Below are positions 36,065 to 44,852 of a stretch of DNA of 64,000 nucleotides, piece by piece. The translations under genes and the position numbers were made by a program. Origin of the DNA: Aristaeella lactis (GTDB taxonomy: Bacteria; Bacillota; Clostridia; Christensenellales; Aristaeellaceae); contig NZ_CP069421.1 in NCBI RefSeq assembly GCF_018118585.1, positions 2,790,001 through 2,854,000 on the forward strand, in the 5' to 3' direction. The first letter of the stretch is position 1, and each line of letters starts with the position of its first letter. The notes under the pieces are model-generated. The model was not told the DNA's origin. It did no database searches and saw nothing but the letters and a program-made list of their open reading frames with translations.

Positions 36065-37705
36065 GCAGGCGACCTGGGCTTCTATGCTGACGCGGCCGCG
36101 GAAATCATTGCGTACAGGACGGTAGAGGAGATCCAGGACCGCGGGTGCTTCATCCGCGACTTCCCCCAGGGAAAAGGCTATACCGTCCACAACGGTCAGG
36201 TCCGCGTCCAGGACGGTCAGCTTCAGGTGGGAACTGTCTTTGCCTACGCGGCGGAGGGACTGTACCTCGGCTCCCTGCAGCAGGAAGAGCGGCGGGGGAT
36301 TGCCGCATCCGAACGGTTCCAGCCGGTCCAGCAGGGCCAGGGTTTCCGGAGTCCATACCCGGAAGGGAACCATCAGGTCATATTCCATGGAAGGCAGGAA
36401 GCATTCTTCCGGCGCGGCGGCGGATATCTCTTTCTCCAGGCGCTCCCGGAGCTGCGGGATCAGGTCGGTCTTCACATTCAGGCCGGCAGCCTGTTCATGA
36501 CCGCCAAAGCGCTCCAGCAGGTCTCCGCAGGCGGACAGCATTTTATAAATGTTGACCCCCGGAATGGACCGGCAGGAACCTGTCGCGGTATCGCCGTGGA
36601 CGCTGAGGGCAATGACGGGGAGATGGAACCGCTCACACAGGCGGCCGGCGGTGAGGCCGATGAGACCGGGGTTCCAGTCTTCGCCCGAGACAATGATCAC
36701 ATGGGCATTTGCCAGCTCGTCCAGGCTCAGCTGGGACAGGGCGGCGGAGGTCATTTCCCGCTCCAGGTTCTGCCGCGTCCGGTTGGCTTCCTCCAGGAGG
36801 CCGGCAATGTTGGCTGCCTTGGCCGGATCCGGGGTCAGGAGCAGGTGTACGCCCAGCTTCGCGTCTCCCAGGCGGCCGGCGGCGTTCAGCCGCGGGCCCA
36901 GACGGAAAGCAAGATGATCGGCGGTAACGGGCGGCTGTACACCAGCGTTTTCCAGCAGGGCTTTCAGGCCGGGCCTGGAGGTGGTTTCCATGCGCTTGAG
37001 CCCTTCCCGGACGATTATCCGGTTTTCATCCTGCAGGGGGACAATATCGGCCACAGTAGCCAATGCGGCGAGGTCCAGGCGCTTTTCCACACCAGCCATA
37101 CCCTGGAGGGCCTGGCAGATCTTCAGGGCGACTCCCGCACCGCACAGATACGGGAAGGGATAATTTCCGAGCAGCGGATCCATGACCACATCTGCTTTGG
37201 GAAGCACTTCCGGCGGCTGGTGGTGGTCGGTGATGATGACCGTGAGGCCAAGCTCTTTGGCCAGGTCCACTTCCGCGACATTGGAGATGCCGCAGTCCAC
37301 GGTGATCAGGAGCTGCGCCTTGCCGGCAATCTCCCGGACAGCATCGGCGTTGAGGCCGTACCCTTCCGTGTGGCGGGAAGGAATGCGGTAAGCCAGGGAA
37401 GCGCCTTCCTCATGCAGTACTTCCATGAGGATGGAGGCGGCACAGATGCCGTCGGCATCATAGTCTCCGTAGACAAGGATCGTCTTTCCCGAGACAATGG
37501 CCTCCCGGAGCAGGTTCACGGTTTCAGCCATGCCGGGAAGCAGGAAGGGATCATGGAGATCCGTAAGGGATGGATTCATGAAACGGGCGGCTTCCTCTTC
37601 CGTACGGATTCCGCGGGCGGAAAGGAGGGAGGACAGCCAGGGGGGAGTATCCGGAAAGGAGGGCGCAGAGGAGGCGCAGCGGGATATGAAACGAGTATGG
37701 GTCAT
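36044..37705 (-). CDS. recJ: single-stranded-DNA exonuclease RecJ
   Basis: RecJ is a 5'-3' single-strand exonuclease in repair and recombination. The 553-residue protein shows the DHH-family motifs VYGDYDADGICA, TVDCGISN, ITDHHQPPE and GAGVALKICQAL, and the DHHA1 GGHEQAAGL. ATG at 37705 has AAAGGAGG upstream and is preferred over 37738, which lies in repeat sequence. The C-terminus (VACINNSEL) and the stop codon are supplied by a copy of the AT-rich ATTCAGAATTA repeat. Confidence 0.93.
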   Translation of the reverse strand: MTHTRFISRCASSAPSFPDTPPWLSSLLSARGIRTEEEAARFMNPSLTDLHDPFLLPGMAETVNLLREAIVSGKTILVYGDYDADGICAASILMEVLHEEGASLAYRIPSRHTEGYGLNADAVREIAGKAQLLITVDCGISNVAEVDLAKELGLTVIITDHHQPPEVLPKADVVMDPLLGNYPFPYLCGAGVALKICQALQGMAGVEKRLDLAALATVADIVPLQDENRIIVREGLKRMETTSRPGLKALLENAGVQPPVTADHLAFRLGPRLNAAGRLGDAKLGVHLLLTPDPAKAANIAGLLEEANRTRQNLEREMTSAALSQLSLDELANAHVIIVSGEDWNPGLIGLTAGRLCERFHLPVIALSVHGDTATGSCRSIPGVNIYKMLSACGDLLERFGGHEQAAGLNVKTDLIPQLRERLEKEISAAAPEECFLPSMEYDLMVPFRVWTPETLALLDRLEPFGCGNPPPLFLLQGAEVQSLRRVGKDSSHLKLTVLDADLTVVDGIAFSLGEVADEAPAVLDLLYRPVRNDFRGRVSIEAQVACINNSEL

Positions 37706-37973
37706 CAGGCGCCTCCTTTCTGATAATGCATAATGCATAATGCATAATGATATTTACTGTGAACGTGGGGATAAAAGGTGTCAGTTTAGAGTGAAGAGTG
37801 AAGAAGGAGATTCTTCGACTGTGCTCTCTTCGTGTTAACGCAACCTCAATCGTCACGACAGCTCACTGGGCTGCTCGTTCGTTTCGGTTGACCTCAGCTC
37901 TGATGATATTTCTGCCATTGGCAGTCCTCAGAGCTTCGCCTTGCTCAGGATGACACTTCAATCGGAAAAGAAG
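37706..37973. repeat. intergenic region with repeats
   Basis: No gene seen. GCATAATGCATAATG repeats occupy 37721-37750. A nested hairpin lies at 37897-37934 (GCTCTGA/TCAGAGC outside, CTGCC/GGCAG inside), within a TTCTTCGACT...GCTCAGGATGAC stretch that resembles the ACTACGCTCGGGATGACAG wording at 33600-33619. Confidence 0.55.
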
Positions 37974-38019
37974 AAAAAACAGCGAGGGACTGCGGTCACG
38001 CAGTCCCTCGCTGTTTTTT
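37974..38019 (-). terminator. terminator of secD-secF
   Basis: A 21-bp perfect stem with a 4-nt loop and flanking A6/T6, active in either direction. Confidence 0.95.
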
Positions 38020-38022
38020 CAA

Positions 38023-38916
38023 TCAGGCTTTAGCTTTACGGCTGCGGCGCTTTTCTTCAAGGAATGCCCAGACATAACCGTTGATCATGTTGGCGCTGTA
38101 AACACCGGAGAGGATGCCGACGATGATCGGCAGGGCGAACTCACGGATGGAGGCAACACCCAGGATGCACAGGGCCACGATGGTGATCAGGGTGGTCACT
38201 GTGGTGCAGATGGTGCGGCCCAGGCTCTCTTTGATGGAGATGTTGGTGACTTCCTCACGGGCACCGGTGGGCATCTTCTTGGCATTCTCACGGATGCGGT
38301 CGAAGATCACGATGGTGTTGTTGATGGAGTAACCAACGATGGTCAGCGCCGCGGCGATGAACGAGGAGTTCATCTGAATCACGGAGCGGAAGATGACCAT
38401 GAAGGAGAGCATGATCAGCACGTCATGCAGCAGGCCGAACACAGCGGCGATACCGGAGTTCAGGTCGAACCGGATGGCGATATAGATCAGCATCAGGGCG
38501 GCGGCAAGCAGCACGGAGATGACGGCGTTCTTAACCAGGGTGGCACCGGCCACGGGACCGACGTAGTTCACGTCACCGATGGACACGGCTTCAGGATAGA
38601 CCGCTTTGATACCGGCTTCGAAATCAGCCTGGACCTTCTGGATGTCATCCTTGGAAATTTCCTTGATGCGGATGTTCGCTTCATTGTTGTTACTGCCCTG
38701 AACAGTGACGGTGCTGCTGGTAATTCCCATGTTGTCCAGAACAGCGCTCACGTCAGCGGAGGTGACAGGGGTCTTCATGTCATACTGCATGGAGAGACCG
38801 CCGGCAAAATCGATGCCCAGGTTGATGCCGCGGCCGCAAAGGGTCAGGATCAGGGCAGCGATGATGATGATCGCGGAAATAATCAGGCAGATTTTGGAAC
38901 GATTCTTAATAGCCAT
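38023..38916 (-). CDS. secF: protein translocase subunit SecF
   Basis: With SecD, SecF uses the proton gradient to help SecYEG export. The 297-residue protein has TM1 with the conserved GINLGIDFAGG, a periplasmic-side domain, and TM2-6 including YSINNTIVIFDRIRENAKK. It overlaps the secD stop by one base (TAATG). Confidence 0.96.
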   Translation of the reverse strand: MAIKNRSKICLIISAIIIIAALILTLCGRGINLGIDFAGGLSMQYDMKTPVTSADVSAVLDNMGITSSTVTVQGSNNNEANIRIKEISKDDIQKVQADFEAGIKAVYPEAVSIGDVNYVGPVAGATLVKNAVISVLLAAALMLIYIAIRFDLNSGIAAVFGLLHDVLIMLSFMVIFRSVIQMNSSFIAAALTIVGYSINNTIVIFDRIRENAKKMPTGAREEVTNISIKESLGRTICTTVTTLITIVALCILGVASIREFALPIIVGILSGVYSANMINGYVWAFLEEKRRSRKAKA

Positions 38917-40241
38917 TATTCCTCAACCTCCGTTTCTTCGTTAATCACTTTCGTATAGAGGGAGGTCTTGGTGGCGCCCGCCCTCTCGAAACGGTTCATG
39001 AGGAAACGGGTAACCATGATCGCGGTGAACATGGACACGATAACGCCCAGCAGCAGGGTCTTGGCGAAGCCCTGGATGGAGCCGGTGCCGAAGAACAGCA
39101 GCACGATGGCGGCGATCAGCGTGGTGACGTTAGCGTCCAGGATAGCGGACATAGCGTTTTTGAAACCGGCGCGGACAGCGGCTTTAACGCTGCGGCCCTT
39201 GCGGACTTCTTCGTTGAAGCGTTCGAAGATGATGACGTTCGCGTCAACGGCCATACCGATGCCCAGAACCACGCCGGCCAGACCGGGCAGGGTCAGCTGG
39301 ATGCCGAACAGCGCGATCAGCATGAACAGCAGGATCGTGTAGATGGTCAGCGCCCAGGAGGCGATGAGGCCGTTCAGCCTGTAGCGGAAGATCATCAGCA
39401 GCATGATCAGGAGGATACCGATCATGGCGGCCTTCACAGAGGAGGACACAGCGTCCTGGCCGAGGGTGGCGGACACCTTGTCAACCTTCTGCTGGGTCAG
39501 TTCCAGCGGAAGGGCGCCGGACTGGATCTTGGCGGCGATGTTGACGGCTTCTTCATCGGAGAATCTGCCGGTGATGATGCCGCTGCCGTCGGTGATCGCG
39601 TGCTGCACGGTGGCATCGATCAGCGTGACACCATCCAGCTCGATCACCAGCCTCTTGCCGATGTTGGCAGAGGTCATATCGGAGAAGATTTTGGCGCCTT
39701 CGTTGGTCAGCTTGAAGCCGATTGCGGGGCTGCCGTTTTCATCGAGCGTGTAGCCGGCGGACTGAACCATGTCGCCGGACATGAACTCATTTCCGTCGGG
39801 ATCCAGGAAACGCATCTTGGCGGCAGCGCCGATCAGGTCCAGCACTGAATCATCCTGCACACCCGGAATCTCAACACGGATACCGTCGGTACCCAGCTTC
39901 TGGACATTGGCTTCGTTGAAGCCCTTGTCGGACAGGCGGGAGCGGATGATGGACATGGTGCCTTCCATCAGGCTGTCAAAGTTTGCATCGGAGCCTTCCG
40001 GAGCCTTGCCGGAATACTCAACATACATACCGCCCCGCAGGTCCAGGCCCAGGGGCAGGGAAGCAGGCCAGTTTTCGGAATTGGTTGTGGGCAGCCAGGA
40101 CAGGACCTTGTACAGACCCCGCGGCGGCAGGCTCAGTCCGGTGACACCGATCACGCCGAGCACGATGGTGACAACCAGCAGCACACACAGCGCGATGATG
40201 GCTCCGGTTTTGCCGCCAACGCGCTTATTGCCGGATTTCAT
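38916..40241 (-). CDS. secD: protein translocase subunit SecD
   Basis: The 441-residue partner of SecF: N-terminal TM, the signature PLGLDLRGGMYVEYS, a P1 domain (about 75-250), and the C-terminal TM bundle with LPGLAGVVLGIGMAVDANVI and IFERFNEEVRKG. First gene of the secDF operon; a near-consensus promoter lies just upstream. Confidence 0.96.
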   Translation of the reverse strand: MKSGNKRVGGKTGAIIALCVLLVVTIVLGVIGVTGLSLPPRGLYKVLSWLPTTNSENWPASLPLGLDLRGGMYVEYSGKAPEGSDANFDSLMEGTMSIIRSRLSDKGFNEANVQKLGTDGIRVEIPGVQDDSVLDLIGAAAKMRFLDPDGNEFMSGDMVQSAGYTLDENGSPAIGFKLTNEGAKIFSDMTSANIGKRLVIELDGVTLIDATVQHAITDGSGIITGRFSDEEAVNIAAKIQSGALPLELTQQKVDKVSATLGQDAVSSSVKAAMIGILLIMLLMIFRYRLNGLIASWALTIYTILLFMLIALFGIQLTLPGLAGVVLGIGMAVDANVIIFERFNEEVRKGRSVKAAVRAGFKNAMSAILDANVTTLIAAIVLLFFGTGSIQGFAKTLLLGVIVSMFTAIMVTRFLMNRFERAGATKTSLYTKVINEETEVEE

Positions 40242-40277
40242 ATTGATCGTTTCCTCCTTCGAAACACAGTTGAAAAT

Positions 40278-40306
40278 ATTATAATTGCCTGACGGTTTCC
40301 CGTCAA
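40278..40306 (-). promoter_or_regulatory. promoter of secDF
   Basis: On the minus strand TTGACG (40306-40301), 17 bp and TATAAT (40283-40278). Confidence 0.88.
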
Positions 40307-40347
40307 GCAGAATTCAAGGAATATCAAGGGAGAGAAAGGAACAATGA

Positions 40348-41151
40348 TCAGTTCAGATACATGCCCGGGAAGAGCATATTGACGCCCAGAACCGTTCCGC
40401 CGAAATCAGCCGCCAGGCGCTGCTGGGGAAGGCTGCGGCTCATGATCCGGGTGGTGATGCGGGTAACACCTTCAGCGGCCATGATGGCCATCATCCGGTG
40501 GAGAAGCGCTTTCCCCATGCCCTGGTTCCGGCTGCCGGGCTCAATATAGATGGCAACGAGCTCGCAGTCGCTTCCCTGGCCGGCCATGATGACCTCGCCG
40601 ATGAGCACGGCATTGCGGTAGAGGCCGAGCGTCATAAAATGGGGCATGCGCTGGAGACTCTTGAGATAATTCATATCCACAAAGGAGATCTCGTTCATCT
40701 GGAGACGGTAGATCAGGCTGTTCTGCTCATCCCAGGTGTTCAGGGGCGTCGGAGCCACGGTGCAGCTCATGGGGATGCGGCCGTCGCCGTACGGGATCGC
40801 CAGCTGAAGGATCTCGTCTGTTTCATTGCAGTCGAAACCGTTATGCAGATAAAAGTCTTTCATCTGTATATCGGAAGGATCGATGCTGGTATACAGGCGG
40901 CAGCGCATCTGGGGGTTTACATTCTGGAGAATGCGGGCCCGGGCGACAAGCGCGCCAAACAGGAGATACCGGGACGCGGGATCTCCGGCAATGGAAAAAT
41001 ACAGGTTAACAGGGCAGTCCGGATACAGGCCGGGCTGGAGCTGATACAGGATAAAGCCATAACCGGTCTGTGCTCCGAGATCATCGACCGCGTAGAACAC
41101 ATCTTCCGGGTTCAGCCCGTTGACGGGCTGCTGGGGGTGTACAATCCTCAT
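40348..41151 (-). CDS. GNAT-family N-acetyltransferase
   Basis: A 267-residue protein whose C-terminal half has the GNAT acetyl-CoA site (VAIYIEPGSRNQGMGKALLH) and ends LFPGMYLN. The N-terminal half looks like a second, degenerate GNAT-like region (SIAGDPASRYLLFGALVARA). Substrate unknown. Transcribed alone. Confidence 0.8.
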   Translation of the reverse strand: MRIVHPQQPVNGLNPEDVFYAVDDLGAQTGYGFILYQLQPGLYPDCPVNLYFSIAGDPASRYLLFGALVARARILQNVNPQMRCRLYTSIDPSDIQMKDFYLHNGFDCNETDEILQLAIPYGDGRIPMSCTVAPTPLNTWDEQNSLIYRLQMNEISFVDMNYLKSLQRMPHFMTLGLYRNAVLIGEVIMAGQGSDCELVAIYIEPGSRNQGMGKALLHRMMAIMAAEGVTRITTRIMSRSLPQQRLAADFGGTVLGVNMLFPGMYLN

Positions 41152-41179
41152 AATGGATACTCCTTTCGGGAACCTTCAT

Positions 41180-41208
41180 ATTATACCGGCTTTGGAACTG
41201 GTTGTCAA
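41180..41208 (-). promoter_or_regulatory. consensus promoter of the GNAT gene
   Basis: On the minus strand TTGACA (41208-41203), 17 bp, TATAAT (41185-41180). Confidence 0.9.
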
Positions 41209-41288
41209 AAAGACAACAGACTGAAAACAACAAACAAGGAACAGTTGAATTGTTTATGCTGTCCTGCCCGGAGCAGCATGCAGGATGC

Positions 41289-41317
41289 TTGCCATTGCAG
41301 GGAAAACCCGTTATAAT
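41289..41317 (+). promoter_or_regulatory. promoter of the PPIase gene
   Basis: TTGCCA (41289-41294), 17 bp, TATAAT (41312-41317). An AT-rich ATTCAGAATT repeat (41334-41364) follows in the 5' UTR. Confidence 0.75.
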
Positions 41318-41333
41318 AGGGAAGCTTAGCAGT

Positions 41334-41364
41334 AATTCAGAATTCGGAATTAAGAATTCAGAAT
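41334..41364. repeat. AT-rich direct repeat (ATTCAGAATT type)
   Basis: AATTCAGAATTCGGAATTAA and a further GAATTCAGAATG lie in the leader of the PPIase gene. Confidence 0.75.
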
Positions 41365-41480
41365 GACGCAGGCTTTATCGAGCGAGTGAGGTTGACAGAT
41401 GAAAGGATAAACCTCATCAGCTGTCTGATAAAAGTATATGAAACAGTTGGAGCGTGGCTCCTAAGGAGGAAACAGAAAAA

Positions 41481-41999
41481 ATGGCACAGAATCCTGTGTT
41501 TACAATCACGATGAGTGATGGACGTGAAATGAAGGGTGAACTGTATCCCGACATTGCGCCGCAGTCTGTAGGCAACTTTACCGCGCTGGCCAACAGCGGC
41601 TTCTATGACGGGCTGATCTTTCACCGGGTTATTCCGGGTTTCATGATCCAGGGCGGCGATCCCAAGGGTATCGGTATGGGCGGCCCAGGATACTGCATCA
41701 AGGGTGAATTCGCCGCGAACGGCGTGAACAATCCGCTGAAGCATACCTACGGTGTGCTGAGCATGGCCCGCAGCATGATGCCTGACTCCGCCGGAAGCCA
41801 GTTCTTCATCATGACCAGCGACAGCCCCCACCTGGACGGGCAGTATGCCGCTTTCGGCAAGGTGCTGGAAGGCATGGACGTCGCGGAGGATATTGTGAAG
41901 ACGAAGCGGGATGCTAATGACAAACCGCTTGAGCCGCAGGTGATGGCTTCTATCCGGGTGGATACATTCGGACAGTGCTATCCTTTCGACCAGATTTAA
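41481..41999 (+). CDS. cyclophilin-type peptidyl-prolyl isomerase
   Basis: A 172-residue cytoplasmic cyclophilin that speeds cis-trans isomerisation of Xaa-Pro bonds. Family motifs: FHRVIPGFMIQGGDP, SAGSQFFIMTSDSPHLDGQY and AFGKVLEGMDV. ATG at 41481 has AAGGAGG upstream. No signal peptide. Followed by a terminator. Confidence 0.95.
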   Translation: MAQNPVFTITMSDGREMKGELYPDIAPQSVGNFTALANSGFYDGLIFHRVIPGFMIQGGDPKGIGMGGPGYCIKGEFAANGVNNPLKHTYGVLSMARSMMPDSAGSQFFIMTSDSPHLDGQYAAFGKVLEGMDVAEDIVKTKRDANDKPLEPQVMASIRVDTFGQCYPFDQI

Positions 42000-42011
42000 C
42001 ACTGACAGATC

Positions 42012-42046
42012 AGCGCGGAAAGGGCGAGTCCCTTTCTGCGCTTTTT
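42012..42046 (+). terminator. intrinsic terminator after the PPIase gene
   Basis: AGCGC-GAAAGGG pairs with CCCTTTC-GCGCT across a 5-nt loop, followed by TTTTT. Confidence 0.85.
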
Positions 42047-42084
42047 GCATCATCAGGACCACCGAACAGGAAGGAAACAGAAAT

Positions 42085-42369
42085 ATGGAAAAGCAGAAGA
42101 TTACCGTGACGGTGGCGGGAAAAAGCTATACGCTGGTTTCCTCTGATCCACCGGCCTATGTAAAGCGGGTAGCGACTTTTGTGGACCGGAAGCTGAGTGA
42201 AACAGCGGCCGTGACGAACCTGCCTTCAGGGCAGGCGGCTGTGCTGACCTGCTTTCACCTGGCAGAGGAACTGCTGAAGGCGCAGGATGAAAACACGATG
42301 CTGCGGAGGCAGAATGAGCAGTTAGCGCGTTACAACGCGCAAACTGCTCAAATGAACAATGAACAATGA
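42085..42369 (+). CDS. zapA: cell division protein ZapA
   Basis: ZapA crosslinks FtsZ protofilaments at the division ring. The 94-residue protein has the globular head (KITVTVAGKSYTLVSSDPP, with YVKRVATFVDRKL) and a C-terminal coiled coil (AEELLKAQDENTMLRRQNEQ). The last residues (QMNNEQ) and the stop come from an AATGAACAA repeat copy. Its position before mutS2, with a U32 peptidase between, is common in Clostridia. Confidence 0.92.
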   Translation: MEKQKITVTVAGKSYTLVSSDPPAYVKRVATFVDRKLSETAAVTNLPSGQAAVLTCFHLAEELLKAQDENTMLRRQNEQLARYNAQTAQMNNEQ

Positions 42370-42381
42370 ATAATGAACAAT
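42352..42381. repeat. AT-rich repeat at the zapA 3' end
   Basis: AATGAACAATGAACAATGAA and the following AATGAACAATG include the zapA stop; ATTATGAATTGTGCATTATG follows at 42401-42420. Confidence 0.75.
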
Positions 42382-42438
42382 GATATATGGTTTAGGCCAT
42401 TATGAATTGTGCATTATGAATGAAAAAGAGGCGTAACG

Positions 42439-44802
42439 ATGATGGAGAACCTGGCTCCGGCGGGAAACCGTGCGGCCCTGGAACGGGCGGACGCGGCGGG
42501 TGCGGACGCGGTATACCTTGGGTATGCCGCTTTCAGCGCGCGCGCCGGCGCGGGCAATTTTGACCGGCAGGAGCTGGAGGACGCCATTCGTTATGCCCAT
42601 CTGCGGCATATGCGTGTTCACGTGACCGTGAACACGCTGGTCAAAGACGGGGAACTGGAAGCGGTGACGGAAGTGCTCCGCCTGCTGCGGGACCTGCATG
42701 CAGACGCGGTGCTGATCCAGGATCTGGGCGTGCTGCGTATTGCCCGGAACTGCTTTCCGGAATTGACTGTGCACGCAAGCACCCAGATGGCAATCCATAA
42801 CCGGACAGGGGTGCTCTGGTGCAAAAAGCAGGGGATCCACCGGGTGGTACTGGCACGGGAGTGCTCGCTTTCTGAAATCCGTAAATGCGCGGACACAGGG
42901 GTTGAAACAGAGGTCTTTGCCCACGGCGCGCAATGCGTGGCGGTGAGCGGCTTGTGCCTTTTCTCCAGCATGGTGGGAGAACGGAGCGGAAACCGGGGCC
43001 GTTGTGCCCAGCCCTGCCGGATGGAATATAATTACCGTGGCCGCCGCGGCGCGTGGCTCAGCCCCCGGGACGTATGCCTGCGGGATGAACTGCCCAAACT
43101 GCAGGAAGCGGGGGTTGCTTCTATCAAACTGGAAGGCCGGCTGAAGCGGCCGGAGTATGTGGCAGTGGTTGCGGGCAGCTACCGGAAGGGCCTGGACAGT
43201 CTGGAACGGGGAAGCTTTGAAAAGGCGGACAGGAAGGAAAAAGAAGGCCTGCTCCAGATCTTTAACCGGGGCAGTTTTATGAACGGGTACGCACTGGGCT
43301 GCGAGGATGCCGGCGTCATTTTCCCGGAAGGTGTGAACCACCAGGGAATCCGGATGGGAAGGATTACGGCGGCGGACGGAAAACTGGCACATGTAAAACT
43401 GGAGAAAGACCTTCAGAACGGTGACGGACTGGCGCTGCGCGGAGAGCATGAGGAAACAGGCCTGGTCTATTCCGGACCGGATATGAAGGCCGGCGAAACG
43501 GCAATCATTCGGCTGAGACCCGGCGCAAAGGCAGCTGTCGGAGACTCGGTATACCGGCTGACGGCAGTAAACCAGCTGAAAACGGCTGAAAGCATGAAGG
43601 GCCGGACGGTGCCCGTGGATCTCTTCCTGAAGGCGATGCCGGGAGAAGCGCTGAAGCTGACGGCAACGGACGGGGAAAGTACCGTAACGGTGACCGGCGA
43701 AATTGTCGCGGAAGCGAAAACCCGTGCTGCCACGGAGGAAGAACTGTGTCGGAATCTGGAAAAGACCGGTGAAACCGTGTTTGAGGCACGGGCCGTGAAG
43801 GCTAAGACAGCCGGTGCGTTTGTGCCGGTGAGCCTGGTGAACGCGATCCGGAGGGAAGCGTTAGGCGCGTTGACGGCGGAAAGGATTTCCGCCTTTGAAA
43901 CGCGCAATGCAGAATTAAGAATTAAGAATTCAGAATTAAAGAGTGTCCCGGAATACCTTCCCAATGCAGCTATACCGAACCTTGCTTATATCCGTAACAG
44001 GGATCAGGCGGAGGCGGCACGGGCTGCGGGGCTGCGGGTGGTGTGGTGCCCGGAGGATTACCGGACGGAAGCACTGGAGAAACTGAAAGCGGAGATGCAG
44101 CCGGGAGACTGGCTGGCAATGCCGGATGTTTGCGAAGAGGACACCCTGCAGATGCTGCGGCAGTACACGGAAGAAAACAAAGAACTGCTTGGCGGTGTGG
44201 TACTGGGTTCCGTGGGACAGCTTGGCGGGGAATGGCCGGTTGCCTTTGCTGCCGGTCCCGCAATCCCGGTTATGAACCGGCAGGCGGCTTCCATGCTGAT
44301 GGAGGAAGGCTGTGCCTTTGTGACGGCCTCTCCGGAACTGACCGGACAGGAGCTGAAGACCCTTCTTGCTGATGGTGCGCCGATCGTGACAACGGTATAT
44401 GGACGGACAAGGCTGATGCTGCTGCATCACTGCCCGGCACGGACTGCCCTAGGCCTGGCAAAAGGACACGCGGGCTGCCGGATGTGCGACGAAGGACACC
44501 CGGACGCGCTGGCCGGACAGGTGCTGGAAGACCGGAAGGGATACCGGTTCCCGTTGCTGCGGCAGCGGCTGCCGGAAGGCTGCCTGGTACAGCTGATGAA
44601 CGCGCTGCCGACAGACAACATTGTCAATTCAGAATTACGAATTCAGAATTCAGAATTAAAAGAACGCGGGCTCTTACCGAAAGCGATTATACTGACAACA
44701 GAGAATGAAGAAGAAAGCAAAGAAGTAGTAAACGCTTTCAGGGAAGGAAGAAAGACAGCCGGAGAAACCACTTCAGGGCATTGGAAACGGGCAGTGGAAT
44801 AA
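42439..44802 (+). CDS. U32-family peptidase/collagenase-like protein
   Basis: A 787-residue protein with the U32 N-terminal barrel (LAPAGNRAALERADAAGADA, MRVHVTVNTLVKD) and the Cys signature EVFAHGAQCVAVSGLCLFSS...GRCAQPCRMEY. In several U32 members these Cys residues bind an iron-sulfur cluster used in RNA modification (RlhA-type), so protease activity should not be assumed. A second half (about 380-787) matches the longer collagenase-like architecture. Two AT-rich repeats are read in frame as RNAELRIKNSELK (about 490-502) and NSELRIQNSELK (about 730-741), apparently as tolerated insertions. Confidence 0.88.
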   Translation: MMENLAPAGNRAALERADAAGADAVYLGYAAFSARAGAGNFDRQELEDAIRYAHLRHMRVHVTVNTLVKDGELEAVTEVLRLLRDLHADAVLIQDLGVLRIARNCFPELTVHASTQMAIHNRTGVLWCKKQGIHRVVLARECSLSEIRKCADTGVETEVFAHGAQCVAVSGLCLFSSMVGERSGNRGRCAQPCRMEYNYRGRRGAWLSPRDVCLRDELPKLQEAGVASIKLEGRLKRPEYVAVVAGSYRKGLDSLERGSFEKADRKEKEGLLQIFNRGSFMNGYALGCEDAGVIFPEGVNHQGIRMGRITAADGKLAHVKLEKDLQNGDGLALRGEHEETGLVYSGPDMKAGETAIIRLRPGAKAAVGDSVYRLTAVNQLKTAESMKGRTVPVDLFLKAMPGEALKLTATDGESTVTVTGEIVAEAKTRAATEEELCRNLEKTGETVFEARAVKAKTAGAFVPVSLVNAIRREALGALTAERISAFETRNAELRIKNSELKSVPEYLPNAAIPNLAYIRNRDQAEAARAAGLRVVWCPEDYRTEALEKLKAEMQPGDWLAMPDVCEEDTLQMLRQYTEENKELLGGVVLGSVGQLGGEWPVAFAAGPAIPVMNRQAASMLMEEGCAFVTASPELTGQELKTLLADGAPIVTTVYGRTRLMLLHHCPARTALGLAKGHAGCRMCDEGHPDALAGQVLEDRKGYRFPLLRQRLPEGCLVQLMNALPTDNIVNSELRIQNSELKERGLLPKAIILTTENEEESKEVVNAFREGRKTAGETTSGHWKRAVE
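43906..43940. repeat. AT-rich repeat inserted in the U32 gene
   Basis: GCAGAATTAAGAATTAAGAA and a following TTCAGAATTAAA are read in frame as AELRIKNSELK. Confidence 0.85.
44625..44660. repeat. second AT-rich repeat inserted in the U32 gene
   Basis: AATTCAGAATTACGAATTCA and a following GAATTCAGAATTAAA are read in frame as NSELRIQNSELK. Confidence 0.85.
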
Positions 44803-44852
44803 TTTACATGGAGTTCATAAAACAGACATAAAGATAAGGAATTATAGAGAGT

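Noticed and set aside
44625-44660. Frameshift or pseudogene in the U32 gene at the repeats
   Set aside because: Both repeats are in frame and the protein continues with conserved sequence on both sides.
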